From positions 1 through 46,897 of the forward strand of contig JACYMB010000040.1 in the NCBI GenBank assembly GCA_015272205.1: a stretch of 46,897 bases of DNA, given 5' to 3'. A program made the translations under genes and the position numbers. The notes under the pieces are model-generated. The model was not told where the DNA came from. It did not search any database and was given only the letters and a program-made list of their open reading frames with translations. The stretch is from Synechococcales cyanobacterium T60_A2020_003. GTDB lineage: Bacteria; Cyanobacteriota; Cyanobacteriia; RECH01. Positions 24,748-32,478 of this stretch are shown here, piece after piece (position 1 is the stretch's first letter; every line of letters begins with the position of its first letter).

Positions 24748-26183
24748 CCCCCGTGCAGCCGTGGGTGTGGCGATCGCTCCCGCTTCAGCAGCGCTCCGGC
24801 TCGGATATCTTTGCCGCTCTAGTATCGAACTCGTCCGAGATTGCAGTACTGCTAGAAAGTCCCAACGAGCCGCCGAGTTCCGTGGTGTCGCCGCGGTCGT
24901 TGCGTCAATATTCCATCTGTGCAGGATCTCCACGGGCGTATCAAGGGCGATCGCAGATTTGGACACCCTCGATGGGGCAAATATTTTCGACGCTTAAGAT
25001 TCTCCACCATCGGCAGCAGGAATCCACCGTTCCTGAATGCGTGCAGCATTTGCCTTTTACGGGAGGATACCTGGGTTGGTTAGGGTACGATGCCGCTTGG
25101 GATATTGAAGTGTTGCCCTACGCCCGGGCTGACCAACTCCCGTTTCCGGTGGCGTTCTGGTACGAGCCGGAGTGGTTTACGGTACTGGATCATCACAATC
25201 AAGTGCTGTGGTTGGCCGCTAGCAGTCCAGCGCAAAGTGACAAGCTGGAACAGCAGTTGGAACAGTCTCCACGGAGCGATCGCCCTTTCATTGCTGAACA
25301 CGGCAGGCGATCGCCCCTCACTCCCCAACTTGCCGCAACTCAACAGGACTACGAAACGGCGGTCATCAAAGCCAAGCAGTACATCCGAGCTGGGGATATC
25401 TTTCAAGCGAACCTCTCGCTGCGATTTAGCACGCAAACTCAAGTCTCCTCTTGGGACGTCTATCGCGCCTTGCAAACCATTAATCCCTCTCCCTTTGCGA
25501 GCTATTGGCAAACCCCGTGGGGATCGGTGATGAGCTGTTCGCCGGAACGGTTGGTGCAGTTGCGCGATCGCCAAGCCGAAACCCGCCCCATTGCCGGAAC
25601 GCGATCGCGGGGGATCACGCCAGAGCAGGATGAACAGCTTGCTGCAGAGCTGTTAGACAACCGCAAAGAAAACGCTGAACACATCATGCTGGTAGACTTA
25701 GAGCGCAATGACTTAGGGCGAGTCTGCGAGTGGGGATCGGTCGAGGTGGATGAATTGCTAACCATTGAGCGCTACAGCCATGTGATGCATTTGGTGAGTA
25801 ACGTCAAAGGGACGCTGCATCCGGACTATGATGCCATCGATCTCATGCGCGCTCTGTTCCCCGGTGGCACGATTACGGGATGCCCCAAGGTGCGCTGCAT
25901 GGAAATTATTGAAGAACTAGAACCCGTGCGCCGGAGCCTGTTCTACGGTTCATGCGGCTATTTAGACCGTCGGGGAAATCTAGATCTGAATATCTTCATT
26001 CGGACGCTGTTGGCTGTTCCCCACCGGGCAGGAATGACTTTATATGGTCAAGTGGGGGCTGGCATCGTGGCGGATAGCGATCCGGCTCAGGAGTGGCAGG
26101 AGTCTTTGCATAAGGCTCAAGCCCAGCTTGCGGCATTGCATCACGCTGAATCGAAAGCATCGTCATTATCTCCTAGGGTATAA
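24744..26183 (+). CDS. Anthranilate / aminodeoxychorismate synthase component I
   Basis: This is a chorismate-using enzyme of the TrpE/PabB family, 479 residues from ATG 24744. That start overlaps the EcfT stop as ATGA; the open frame back to 24504 lies inside EcfT and is not used. Conserved blocks: 'PIAGTRSRGITPEQDEQLAAELL', 'KENAEHIMLVDLERNDLGR', 'SHVMHLVSNVKG', 'FPGGTITGCPKVRCMEIIEELEP', 'YGSCGYL', 'QVGAGIVADSDPAQEWQE'. The 'PIAGT' form, with Ala rather than Lys, is the TrpE-like state. Cyanobacteria have several members, and folate-type PabB cannot be excluded. No glutamine amidotransferase component is in the window. Confidence 0.88.
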   Translation: MTPVQPWVWRSLPLQQRSGSDIFAALVSNSSEIAVLLESPNEPPSSVVSPRSLRQYSICAGSPRAYQGRSQIWTPSMGQIFSTLKILHHRQQESTVPECVQHLPFTGGYLGWLGYDAAWDIEVLPYARADQLPFPVAFWYEPEWFTVLDHHNQVLWLAASSPAQSDKLEQQLEQSPRSDRPFIAEHGRRSPLTPQLAATQQDYETAVIKAKQYIRAGDIFQANLSLRFSTQTQVSSWDVYRALQTINPSPFASYWQTPWGSVMSCSPERLVQLRDRQAETRPIAGTRSRGITPEQDEQLAAELLDNRKENAEHIMLVDLERNDLGRVCEWGSVEVDELLTIERYSHVMHLVSNVKGTLHPDYDAIDLMRALFPGGTITGCPKVRCMEIIEELEPVRRSLFYGSCGYLDRRGNLDLNIFIRTLLAVPHRAGMTLYGQVGAGIVADSDPAQEWQESLHKAQAQLAALHHAESKASSLSPRV

Positions 26184-26430
26184 GCCTTACTCCTTCGTTG
26201 AATTCTATGCCCAAGGAGTTGAAGCTTCGCGATTGGATGGGATGGGATTTTGCTGATACAGTGCCGTTAAACTTAGATTTTTCAAAAAAGCGCGTTTTCG
26301 GGGAGCGAACACGGTAAGATTTGTCGTCAAAGAACTATGACATCTAGACTGTGGCGATCGCCAGTTCATCAGAGAGCAACAACACGCTTGGCAACACATT
26401 GAGTCTCTAACCCTAAATTCACAGAACATC

Positions 26431-26844
26431 TTGGACATTTCAATTGGAACGGACATTGTGTATATTCCCCGTATTCGGAGGGCTGTGGAACGTTTTGGTA
26501 CTCACTTCTTGGCACGGGTGTATACCTCTACTGAACAACAGGGCTACAAAATAGCGCAACAGTCTGCTTCTCCTAAAGATCCGGCGATCGCCTACTTGGC
26601 AGGCCGCTGGGCCGCGAAGGAAGCCGTCGTGAAAGCCCTAGGGACAGGATGGACTGGGTTGAACTATACCGATGTCGAAATTGATCGGCAGCAAAACGGC
26701 GTCCCTCGGATTGTGCTGTACGGAACAGCAGCCACACGTCTCCAAGAACGAGGAGTCCCCCAGTGGAAACTGTCTATCAGCCATGATCAGGATTATGCGA
26801 TCGCCTCTGCCCTTCTCATTGTTCACCCTCATCTCCAGTCGTGA
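26431..26844 (+). CDS. acpS: Holo-[acyl-carrier-protein] synthase
   Basis: AcpS moves 4'-phosphopantetheine from CoA to apo-ACP for fatty-acid synthesis. The start is TTG 26431, giving 'MDISIGTDIVYIPRI', the standard AcpS N-terminus with the metal-binding Asp in GTDIV. No ATG or GTG lies in frame just upstream. The second motif 'LAGRWAAKEAVVKALGTG' holds the catalytic W/F..KEA.KA segment. 'SISHDQDYAIASALL' closes the fold. At 137 residues the length is slightly above the 120-130 norm. It lies 247 bp after the component I gene. Confidence 0.93.
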   Translation: MDISIGTDIVYIPRIRRAVERFGTHFLARVYTSTEQQGYKIAQQSASPKDPAIAYLAGRWAAKEAVVKALGTGWTGLNYTDVEIDRQQNGVPRIVLYGTAATRLQERGVPQWKLSISHDQDYAIASALLIVHPHLQS

Positions 26845-27028
26845 GCAAGCTATGCATCCGCCGATAGTCGATTATTTCTCAGGTTGTGGACATCTTGGAT
26901 CAGAAGCATCATCCTCAGAATCCATCACGAACATCCCCCTGTTATCCCAACATCGCTTCTTTAGTATTCTTTAGAGCACCTAGGGAATCCTTTTCCTCTC
27001 AGCCTTGATTTGTTCAACGGTTACCTAC

Positions 27029-27226
27029 ATGGCCACTGAAACTTACCTTAACCATCCCACCTTTGGGCTTCTCTACCGAGTTTGCCTGCTTGAGGAAAGT
27101 CGTGAACTGTTTACGACCCTATACGCCCAGCGACTGTTCTTTGTGGTGACCACCACAAGCGACGGGCTGCAATTTGATCCCGTTAGCCGTTCTGATGCGC
27201 GCATCCTTGTGGAAAGTCGGATGTGA
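27029..27226 (+). CDS. pipX: PipX, truncated by in-frame stops (Tudor-like domain kept)
   Basis: PipX binds the nitrogen regulator NtcA as coactivator and is sequestered by PII. The ORF from ATG 27029 (MATETYLNHPTFGLLYRVC...) contains the Tudor-like domain intact: 'YLNHPTFGLLYR', 'ELFTTLYAQRLFFVVT', 'FDPVSRSDARILVESRM'. It stops at TGA 27224-27226 after 65 residues, whereas PipX is normally close to 89. The same frame continues past the stop with a recognisable C-terminal helix (next entry). The NtcA/PII-binding part is present, so a shortened protein could still work, but the second C-terminal helix would be missing. pipY follows, the conserved neighbour. The upstream in-frame ATG at 27005 is not favoured. 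Confidence 0.8.
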   Translation: MATETYLNHPTFGLLYRVCLLEESRELFTTLYAQRLFFVVTTTSDGLQFDPVSRSDARILVESRM

Positions 27227-27295
27227 ACCCTGCGTCGAGAAGGGGCTTAGGAGTATGGAAAACTTCAAGATGTCCACCGACAGGCATTTCATTAA
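27227..27295 (+). pseudogene. pipX: Untranslated C-terminal remnant of pipX, same frame
   Basis: Reading on in the pipX frame after TGA 27224 gives TLRREGA, then TAG at 27248-27250, then EYGKLQDVHRQAFH and TAA at 27293-27295. 'LRR.G..(x)EY..L....R..F' has the shape of the last PipX helix. The total from ATG 27029 to TAA 27295 would be 88 codons plus stop, the normal PipX length. So no frameshift is needed: only two nonsense positions separate this from a full gene. Confidence 0.7.
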
Positions 27296-27404
27296 GGCTT
27301 GGAGTAACGGGTTCCATCGAATTCTGGGACGAGCCTCATAGATAATGAAGATAGATTGAGGTGACCTCTGCTTCAATTCTGTTGCTGAACCGATTAACAG
27401 TCTC

Positions 27405-28091
27405 ATGAATTCTTCCTGGCCAACAACGTCTATTGCCGATCGAATCCATCACATTCGTCAAACAATCCCAGTCTCTGTCCGGCTCATCGCAGTCAGCAAA
27501 CAAGTCTCTAGCGCTGCCATTCGCGCAGCCTACGATGCGGGTGTTCGCGACTTTGCCGAAAGTCGTATTCAAGAAGCGATCGCCAAACAAAACGACCTTT
27601 CTGACCTTCAGGATATAACGTGGCATTTTATTGGACATTTACAAACGAACAAAGTGGCGAAAGCGGTTCAGCATTTTCAGTGGATTCATTCCGTCGATAG
27701 CTTGAAACTAGCAGAATATCTTGATAGGTATTGCGATCGCGCTGATGATGCTCCCTATCTCTGCCTTCAAGTGAAAGTCTTGCCTGATCCAAATAAGTAT
27801 GGTTGGTCGGTCGATGAACTGATGGCTGACTTGCCAAAGTTGGATGCATTGAAACATATCAGAGTGCGGGGACTGATGACGATCCTGCCCTATGGGTTAG
27901 AGGAGGCCACCATGCGCCGTGGATTTCAAGACACCCATGCCCTTGCGGAGCGAATTCGCCAACAGTCCTGGAAACGATTACAAATGCAGGAACTCTCGAT
28001 GGGCATGTCGGATGACTACTCGCTGGCGATCGCCGCAGGAGCCACGATGATTCGGTTAGGGCGCACCTTATTTGGCGATCGCACAGCCTAA
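27405..28091 (+). CDS. pipY: YggS-family PLP homeostasis protein PipY
   Basis: This COG0325 protein binds pyridoxal phosphate and buffers vitamin B6; in cyanobacteria it is encoded with pipX and called PipY. At 228 residues it shows 'VRLIAVSKQVSSAAIRAAYDAG', with the Schiff-base lysine in AVSK, then 'ITWHFIGHLQTNKVAKAVQHFQWIHSVDS', 'VRGLMTILPYG' and 'LSMGMSDDYSLAIAAGATMIRLGRTLFG'. These are all standard YggS blocks around a TIM barrel. It starts 109 bp beyond the old pipX end, in the conserved order pipX-pipY-sepF-proC. Confidence 0.93.
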   Translation: MNSSWPTTSIADRIHHIRQTIPVSVRLIAVSKQVSSAAIRAAYDAGVRDFAESRIQEAIAKQNDLSDLQDITWHFIGHLQTNKVAKAVQHFQWIHSVDSLKLAEYLDRYCDRADDAPYLCLQVKVLPDPNKYGWSVDELMADLPKLDALKHIRVRGLMTILPYGLEEATMRRGFQDTHALAERIRQQSWKRLQMQELSMGMSDDYSLAIAAGATMIRLGRTLFGDRTA

Positions 28092-28993
28092 CTCTTAATC
28101 TGAGGCGCAACGGCCTTGGTGCAGAACACGGCTACTTCTCCATAGAGTGCGCTTGATCCTTGACAAGACAATGGCTCTTTGGGGATTATTGTGTGTCGGC
28201 TGTGTGAGTGCCTATGCCACTAAATTGAAAACTAACTAAACGTAGTGGACAATAAATGAGTAAGGCACTACACTTAGCGTAGTTTCCCTGGAAACCATTT
28301 AGGTGTATCTCAGACTGAATCGACGACTCTCAGCGAGAGCAGCGATTGGTCTAGTGTTATGGGGAAAACCCTCGCCCAATTCGCCGTTATGGAGAAAAGT
28401 GAGCCAGGGAAGTTTCCCAACTATAGGTGTGAACGCTATATCAGTTCAAAGCACATTATAAGTGCAGCAGGATTGAAGTTTAACCCTTTATTTAGATGAG
28501 AGTGTTTGCACTAGAGCATGACTGACTTCTGTGAACTAATTTAAATGTTGTTCGTTAGGAATTACTGAATTCACTAATCATTTAATTGATGGCTAGCAAC
28601 ATTGCTTTACGTTTTAAGTTCATAGGCTGTAACAAAAACGGTTCAATCTTAAATGAACCTTAAGTCAATCTTTAGTACAACGTTTCCATTCCAAACTTTT
28701 GGAAATCTTTTGGAAATTTTTGTGCAACCTAAATTGAATATTGAATTTATGGAATTGATGTATACTGTGAGGTCAAATCATCTAAACTCAAATAGGGCAT
28801 TACATCAGGGTGCATGTTTGAGTCTTAGGGACAAGTCTCAAATGTGAGGCTGCGTGGAGTTTTTAGTGTGTCTGCCCTAGATGAGTTTCATTGTGTGTGC
28901 AAGTCCTCTTCGTTCTCACCAGCCATTGTCTAGAAGATGGTGCATCCATTTTCTATGATTGTCTGTCGTATTAAGCGTAATGGAGCGTGAACA
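28092..28993. other. 902-bp non-coding region upstream of sepF
   Basis: No credible gene; a 64-codon frame at 28653-28847 is low-complexity and unlikely. The region is AT-rich. It contains GTTTCC/GGAAAC (28282-28295), whose TTCCCTGG can also pair with CCAGGGAA at 28404-28411, and TTCCAAA/TTTGGAA (28689-28704). TATACT at 28761-28766 could be a -10 for sepF, though the nearest TTGAAT boxes (28734 and 28741) are at poor spacing. It may be a long 5' leader or hold an unannotated small RNA, but I see no known RNA motif. Confidence 0.4.
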
Positions 28994-29590
28994 GTGAGCA
29001 ATATATTCACCAAACTTCGGGATTTTGTAGGGCTGAACGACCCCGTTGAATACGAGTATGAGTATGACGAGGTAGATGGTGAGGACTACCAAAACATCTA
29101 TCAAGAAGAGCAGGTGGCTCCTGTCCTTGATGATGAGCCTCGTCGTCGTCGTATTCGTGAGCGATCCACAATGATGTCTACTGAAATAGGAGCAGGTGCT
29201 GCGATGAGCAATGTGATTGGTATGCCCGGTGCGGCTGGCGGAATGTCCGAAGTGATGGTGATGGAGCCTCGCAGCTTCGAGGAGATGCCCCAAGCCATCC
29301 GTGCATTGCGTGAGCGTAAATCCGTTGTTTTGAACCTGACGATTATGGATCCTGATCAGGCCCAACGGGCTGTCGATTTTGTTGCTGGTGGTACCTATGC
29401 CATCGACGGTCATCAAGAGCGGATCGGCGAGAGTATTTTCCTCTTCACACCGAACTGTGTTCAGGTCAGCACTCAAGTAGGTGGCGTGATGGATCCCGCT
29501 ATGCCTCAACCCGCAGTTCGGACGATGCGTCCGGCTACGGCTCCTGCCCCCTCTTGGGTTGCCGAGCAGCAAGTTCGTATGGCGCAATAG
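28994..29590 (+). CDS. sepF: Cell division protein SepF (Cdv2)
   Basis: SepF bundles and anchors FtsZ at the division site; the cyanobacterial version is Cdv2. The 198 residues start at GTG 28994. The N-terminus '[14 protein letters not shown]' is the membrane-targeting amphipathic helix. A very acidic stretch ([14 protein letters not shown]) follows, then a linker. The SepF domain is at about 92-170: '[68 protein letters not shown]'. It lies between pipY and proC, matching other cyanobacteria. Confidence 0.95.
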   Translation: MSNIFTKLRDFVGLNDPVEYEYEYDEVDGEDYQNIYQEEQVAPVLDDEPRRRRIRERSTMMSTEIGAGAAMSNVIGMPGAAGGMSEVMVMEPRSFEEMPQAIRALRERKSVVLNLTIMDPDQAQRAVDFVAGGTYAIDGHQERIGESIFLFTPNCVQVSTQVGGVMDPAMPQPAVRTMRPATAPAPSWVAEQQVRMAQ

Positions 29591-29721
29591 CAGAGTCTAT
29601 TTAAACCTATTGTTGCTTTGCGATCGCGTTCTAACTCGTTCCAAAAACGATAACGGAGTTCGTTATTCGTTCGCTGCTTTAGACGCTAGTAAAAAAGTCT
29701 TTTTAGGAGACAAACGCTCAA

Positions 29722-30525
29722 TTGGCAACGAAACTTGGAATCATTGGCGGCGGGGTAATGGGCGAAGCCCTGTTATCCCGTCTCCTTTTTAAGGGTACAT
29801 ATGCACCGACGGATGTCTTTGTTAGCGATCCGTCGGCAGATCGTCGTGAAACGCTGGCAAGTCAGTATCAGGTTCATGTGTCCGAACAGAACCAATCCGT
29901 TGTAGATGCAGCCGATGTTTTGTTGCTGGCCATCAAGCCTCAGCTCTTTGACGTAGTTATTCAGGCACTTGTTCGTCAAAACCCTCAGCAGCTTGTGCTT
30001 TCGATTTTGGCTGGCGTTCCCTTGGCGCGGTTGGAAAGCGCATTTCCCAATTATCCCGTTATTCGTGCGATGCCCAATACGCCAGCAACCGTGGGAGCCG
30101 GCATGACAGCGATCGCTGGCGGAACTCACACCCAACCGACTCACCTGGATCTCGCGATGCAGGTGTTTGGCGCAGTCGGAGAGGTGGTGGAAGTGCCAGA
30201 ACGACTGATGGACGCCGTCACAGGACTTTCTGGATCGGGACCTGCCTACGTGGCGCTAATGGTAGAAGCCTTGGCGGATGGAGGAGTCGCGGCGGGTCTG
30301 CCACGGGCGATCGCCCAACAGCTTGCGTTACAAACCGTACTGGGAACGGCGGAGTTATTGAAAGCGTCAAACCTCCATCCCGCAGAACTCAAGGATCGAG
30401 TGACGAGTCCAGGGGGAACAACGATTGCCGGAGTTTCCCACCTGGAACGACAGGGGTTTCGCTCTGCATTGATAGAAGCGGTGAGGGCTGCGGCTATGCG
30501 ATCGCAGGAATTGGGGCGATCGTAA
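29722..30525 (+). CDS. proC: Pyrroline-5-carboxylate reductase
   Basis: ProC performs the last step of proline synthesis (P5C to proline, NAD(P)H). The 267 residues start at TTG 29722, with TTTAGGAGA at 29702-29710 as ribosome-binding site. The N-terminal Rossmann motif 'LGIIGGGVMGEALLSRL' and the C-terminal signature 'GLSGSGPAYVALMVEALADGGVAAGLPRAIAQQLALQTVLG', 'HPAELKDRVTSPGGTTIAG' are complete. The A-SP-GGTT loop holds the P5C-binding Thr. It complements proA in this window. Confidence 0.96.
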   Translation: MATKLGIIGGGVMGEALLSRLLFKGTYAPTDVFVSDPSADRRETLASQYQVHVSEQNQSVVDAADVLLLAIKPQLFDVVIQALVRQNPQQLVLSILAGVPLARLESAFPNYPVIRAMPNTPATVGAGMTAIAGGTHTQPTHLDLAMQVFGAVGEVVEVPERLMDAVTGLSGSGPAYVALMVEALADGGVAAGLPRAIAQQLALQTVLGTAELLKASNLHPAELKDRVTSPGGTTIAGVSHLERQGFRSALIEAVRAAAMRSQELGRS

Positions 30526-30662
30526 CAGAGCATCGAGAGTCTTGGCATGGGCAATGAGTTAATACTTGTTGTCCGCAGATAGTGACGGAGACTTTTCAGC
30601 TCCGCCTGGGTCACTTTATAGTCGTGTTGCTACTCTCTACGTGTATCTGGATCGTTTTTGGT

Positions 30663-30956
30663 ATGGATATTAGCACTCTCCTCGTTCAACTGGCGATCGC
30701 CCTCGTCTGCGCAGGACTGGCAACGGTTTTGCTGCCACGACGCATTCCTGGAAAGTTGGCTGGATTAATTTTGATTGGTCTAGGTGGTGTATGGCTGGGC
30801 AGTTGGGCTGCCGAGCTATTTCGGCAACGCTTTGGTTTAGATCTGCCATTCCTGCATTGGGACTTTCAAGGGGTGCCGATCATTCCTTCTGTCTTGGGAT
30901 CTACGGTGATTCTCTATGTGGTGACAACGCTTTTGAAGTGGGGGCATTACGAGTAG
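30663..30956 (+). CDS. GlsB/YeaQ-like small membrane protein
   Basis: A small hydrophobic protein (97 residues from ATG 30663) with three membrane helices: 'TLLVQLAIALVCAGLATVLLP', 'LAGLILIGLGGVWLGSWAAELF' and 'IPSVLGSTVILYVVTTLLKW'. The P.K..G......GV.G pattern resembles GlsB/YeaQ/YmgE (transglycosylase-associated) proteins, whose role is poorly defined. A longer frame starts at GTG 30582 and adds 27 residues with another hydrophobic run. Neither start has a good Shine-Dalgarno, so the N-terminus is uncertain. Same strand as proC. Confidence 0.65.
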   Translation: MDISTLLVQLAIALVCAGLATVLLPRRIPGKLAGLILIGLGGVWLGSWAAELFRQRFGLDLPFLHWDFQGVPIIPSVLGSTVILYVVTTLLKWGHYE

Positions 30957-31000
30957 GTGACTTTGAGGCTTTGAGTAGTGGAAGGAGAACCGCTCAATGA

Positions 31001-31990
31001 GCAATCCGTAACAAGGGCAGGATGTCTCCAACGCAGGCTGTATCCTGTTTTCGAGAGCTGGCAGATGCGTTCCATACGCTGCACCAGAAAGGCTTAATTC
31101 ATTGCGATGTTCATCCCGGTAACATTATTCTGCGTCCAGATGGCCAACCTATTTTGATTGACTTTGGTTCGGCAAAACTGTTGCAACCGGGGAGGTTTAC
31201 GGTGACTACAACGGTCAATGAGGGTTTTGCCCCCTATGAACTATGAACAGGGAAATCAAGAGGCTGGCCCTCAGCCGACGCTGGATGTTTATGCTCTAGC
31301 GGCGACCCTGTACTACGCGGTGACTGGCCCAAAACCGCAAGCCTCGATGAACCGTAAAATGTTTGGCGATAAGCTTGAACCCCCCAAGCAATTGTGTAGC
31401 GAGATTCCCAACTGGCTAGATCGAGCGATTTGGCAGGGAATGGCCTTAGAGGCCGACGATCGACCTGCTTCGATGCAAGCCTGGGCTGGTTTACTGACGC
31501 CACCGCAGCCAAAGCCCCTGCCTCAACCTGTCTATTCTTCGCCTCAACCACGTCCCCAACCTGCACCGCAGCCATCAACCGTGTCCTCCACTCCTAATGG
31601 CTCTACCCTATCGAGGCAAGAGTTTCTGAGAGGAGTGGCATGGGGAGGGTTTGCCGGTCTTGGCTTGCTCACAGCTTTTGGCATTAGTCAGTTTTTCAAG
31701 AAGGAAACGCATGATCCAATATTGAGTTCAGATAATGCTCCCTCATCCGCAACGTCTACAGAAACAGGTTCACCTCAGTCGTTTCAAGCGGATTATGATC
31801 AGCTAGAGGAACTTTTGCAGGCAGGGCAATGGCAAGAGGCCGATCAAGCAACCTTGGATCTCATGCTGAAAATTGCGAATCGGGAGGAAGAAGGCTGGTT
31901 AGATATCGACAACATTGAGAATTTCCCCTGCGACGCTTTAGGGAAAATTGACCAGCTTTGGGTGAAAGCAAGCAATGGCCAGTCAAGCGA
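31001..31990 (+). pseudogene. Serine/threonine kinase with GUN4 domain, broken
   Basis: This is the remnant of a cyanobacterial STK-GUN4 protein. The N-lobe is missing: homology starts near 31022 with the helix before the catalytic loop 'GLIHCDVHPGNIILR' and 'LIDFGSAKLL'. The frame then breaks at 31240: CTATGAA is present twice in tandem (31234-31240 and 31241-31247). Removing one copy restores 'GFAPYEQGNQEAGP' and joins the frame that continues at 31248. Next come the kinase end, a Pro/Gln-rich linker, one membrane helix (about 'FAGLGLLTAFGISQFF'), and the first half of a GUN4 domain ('LEELLQAGQWQEADQATLDLML...REEEGWLDIDNIENFPCDALGKIDQLWVKASNG'). GUN4 is cut at about 31980, where IS110-like sequence begins. 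Confidence 0.88.
31234..31247 (+). repeat. 7-bp tandem duplication that frameshifts the kinase remnant
   Basis: CTATGAACTATGAA: two exact copies of CTATGAA. One copy restores the reading frame and the kinase consensus 'APYEQ', so the duplication is the lesion itself. Confidence 0.9.
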
Positions 31991-32001
31991 GGAAGACTTG
32001 T

Positions 32002-32247
32002 ATGAAACCCATCGCACAAGCAAGATCATGTACTGGCGAGTCGGTGGATGTCGGCATTGATGTTCACAAACGAACTTATTCGATAGTGGCAAGGGTGAAC
32101 CAACTGGAGGTAAAACGATGGACAACCGCAGCATCGCCTGAGAAGTTAGGACAGCAACTGCGTCAATTTTTTCCAGAGGCTGAGGTTTATAGCGCTTATG
32201 AAGCCGGGTTTTCGGGCTTTGGATTGCACCGAGAATTAGGGGGCTGA
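32002..32247 (+). pseudogene. IS110-family transposase, N-terminal fragment
   Basis: From ATG 32002 the frame reads 'MKPIAQARSC...VDVGIDVHKRTYSIVARVN...' then 'SAYEAGFSGFGLHRELGG' and stops at 32245. 'GIDVHK' with the first catalytic Asp, and 'YEAG..G..LHREL', are characteristic of the N-terminal RuvC-like part of IS110/IS1111-type DEDD transposases. Only about 80 of the usual 320-400 residues remain. The open frame back to 31975 runs over the kinase/GUN4 remnant. The element's left end must lie between about 31980 and 32002. Confidence 0.8.
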
Positions 32248-32362
32248 GTTGTTTGCTCAGATGCACTCTCTGATTGGTACGGCCAAGCGTCAGGGCATTT
32301 CTGCCTTCGATGCCATTTTGCGTGCCCTACCCTCATCTCAGACCGATTGGCTATTCAGTTGA
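32246..32362 (+). pseudogene. Second transposase scrap (C-terminal, IS66-like)
   Basis: In another frame directly after the IS110 fragment: 'ELFAQMHSLIGTAKRQGISAFDAILRAL' followed by a short tail and TGA 32360. The 'SLIGTAK.QG...F.A' tail resembles the C-terminal end of IS66-type transposases. Family assignment is weak because only 38 residues remain. It shows that at least one deletion joined unrelated pieces here. Confidence 0.45.
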
Positions 32363-32478
32363 GCTAATGACGATACAAATGGTAGGGACGATATCTACTA
32401 AACTACTAAACAAGATTTGCCAGTCCAACAGCCTCAAACCTTGACCCTCACAAGGGGGGGCAGTGCAAGTTTACATCC

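Noticed and set aside
28653-28847. 64-codon ORF in the pipY-sepF gap
   Set aside because: AT-rich low-complexity composition and no ribosome-binding site or homology features.
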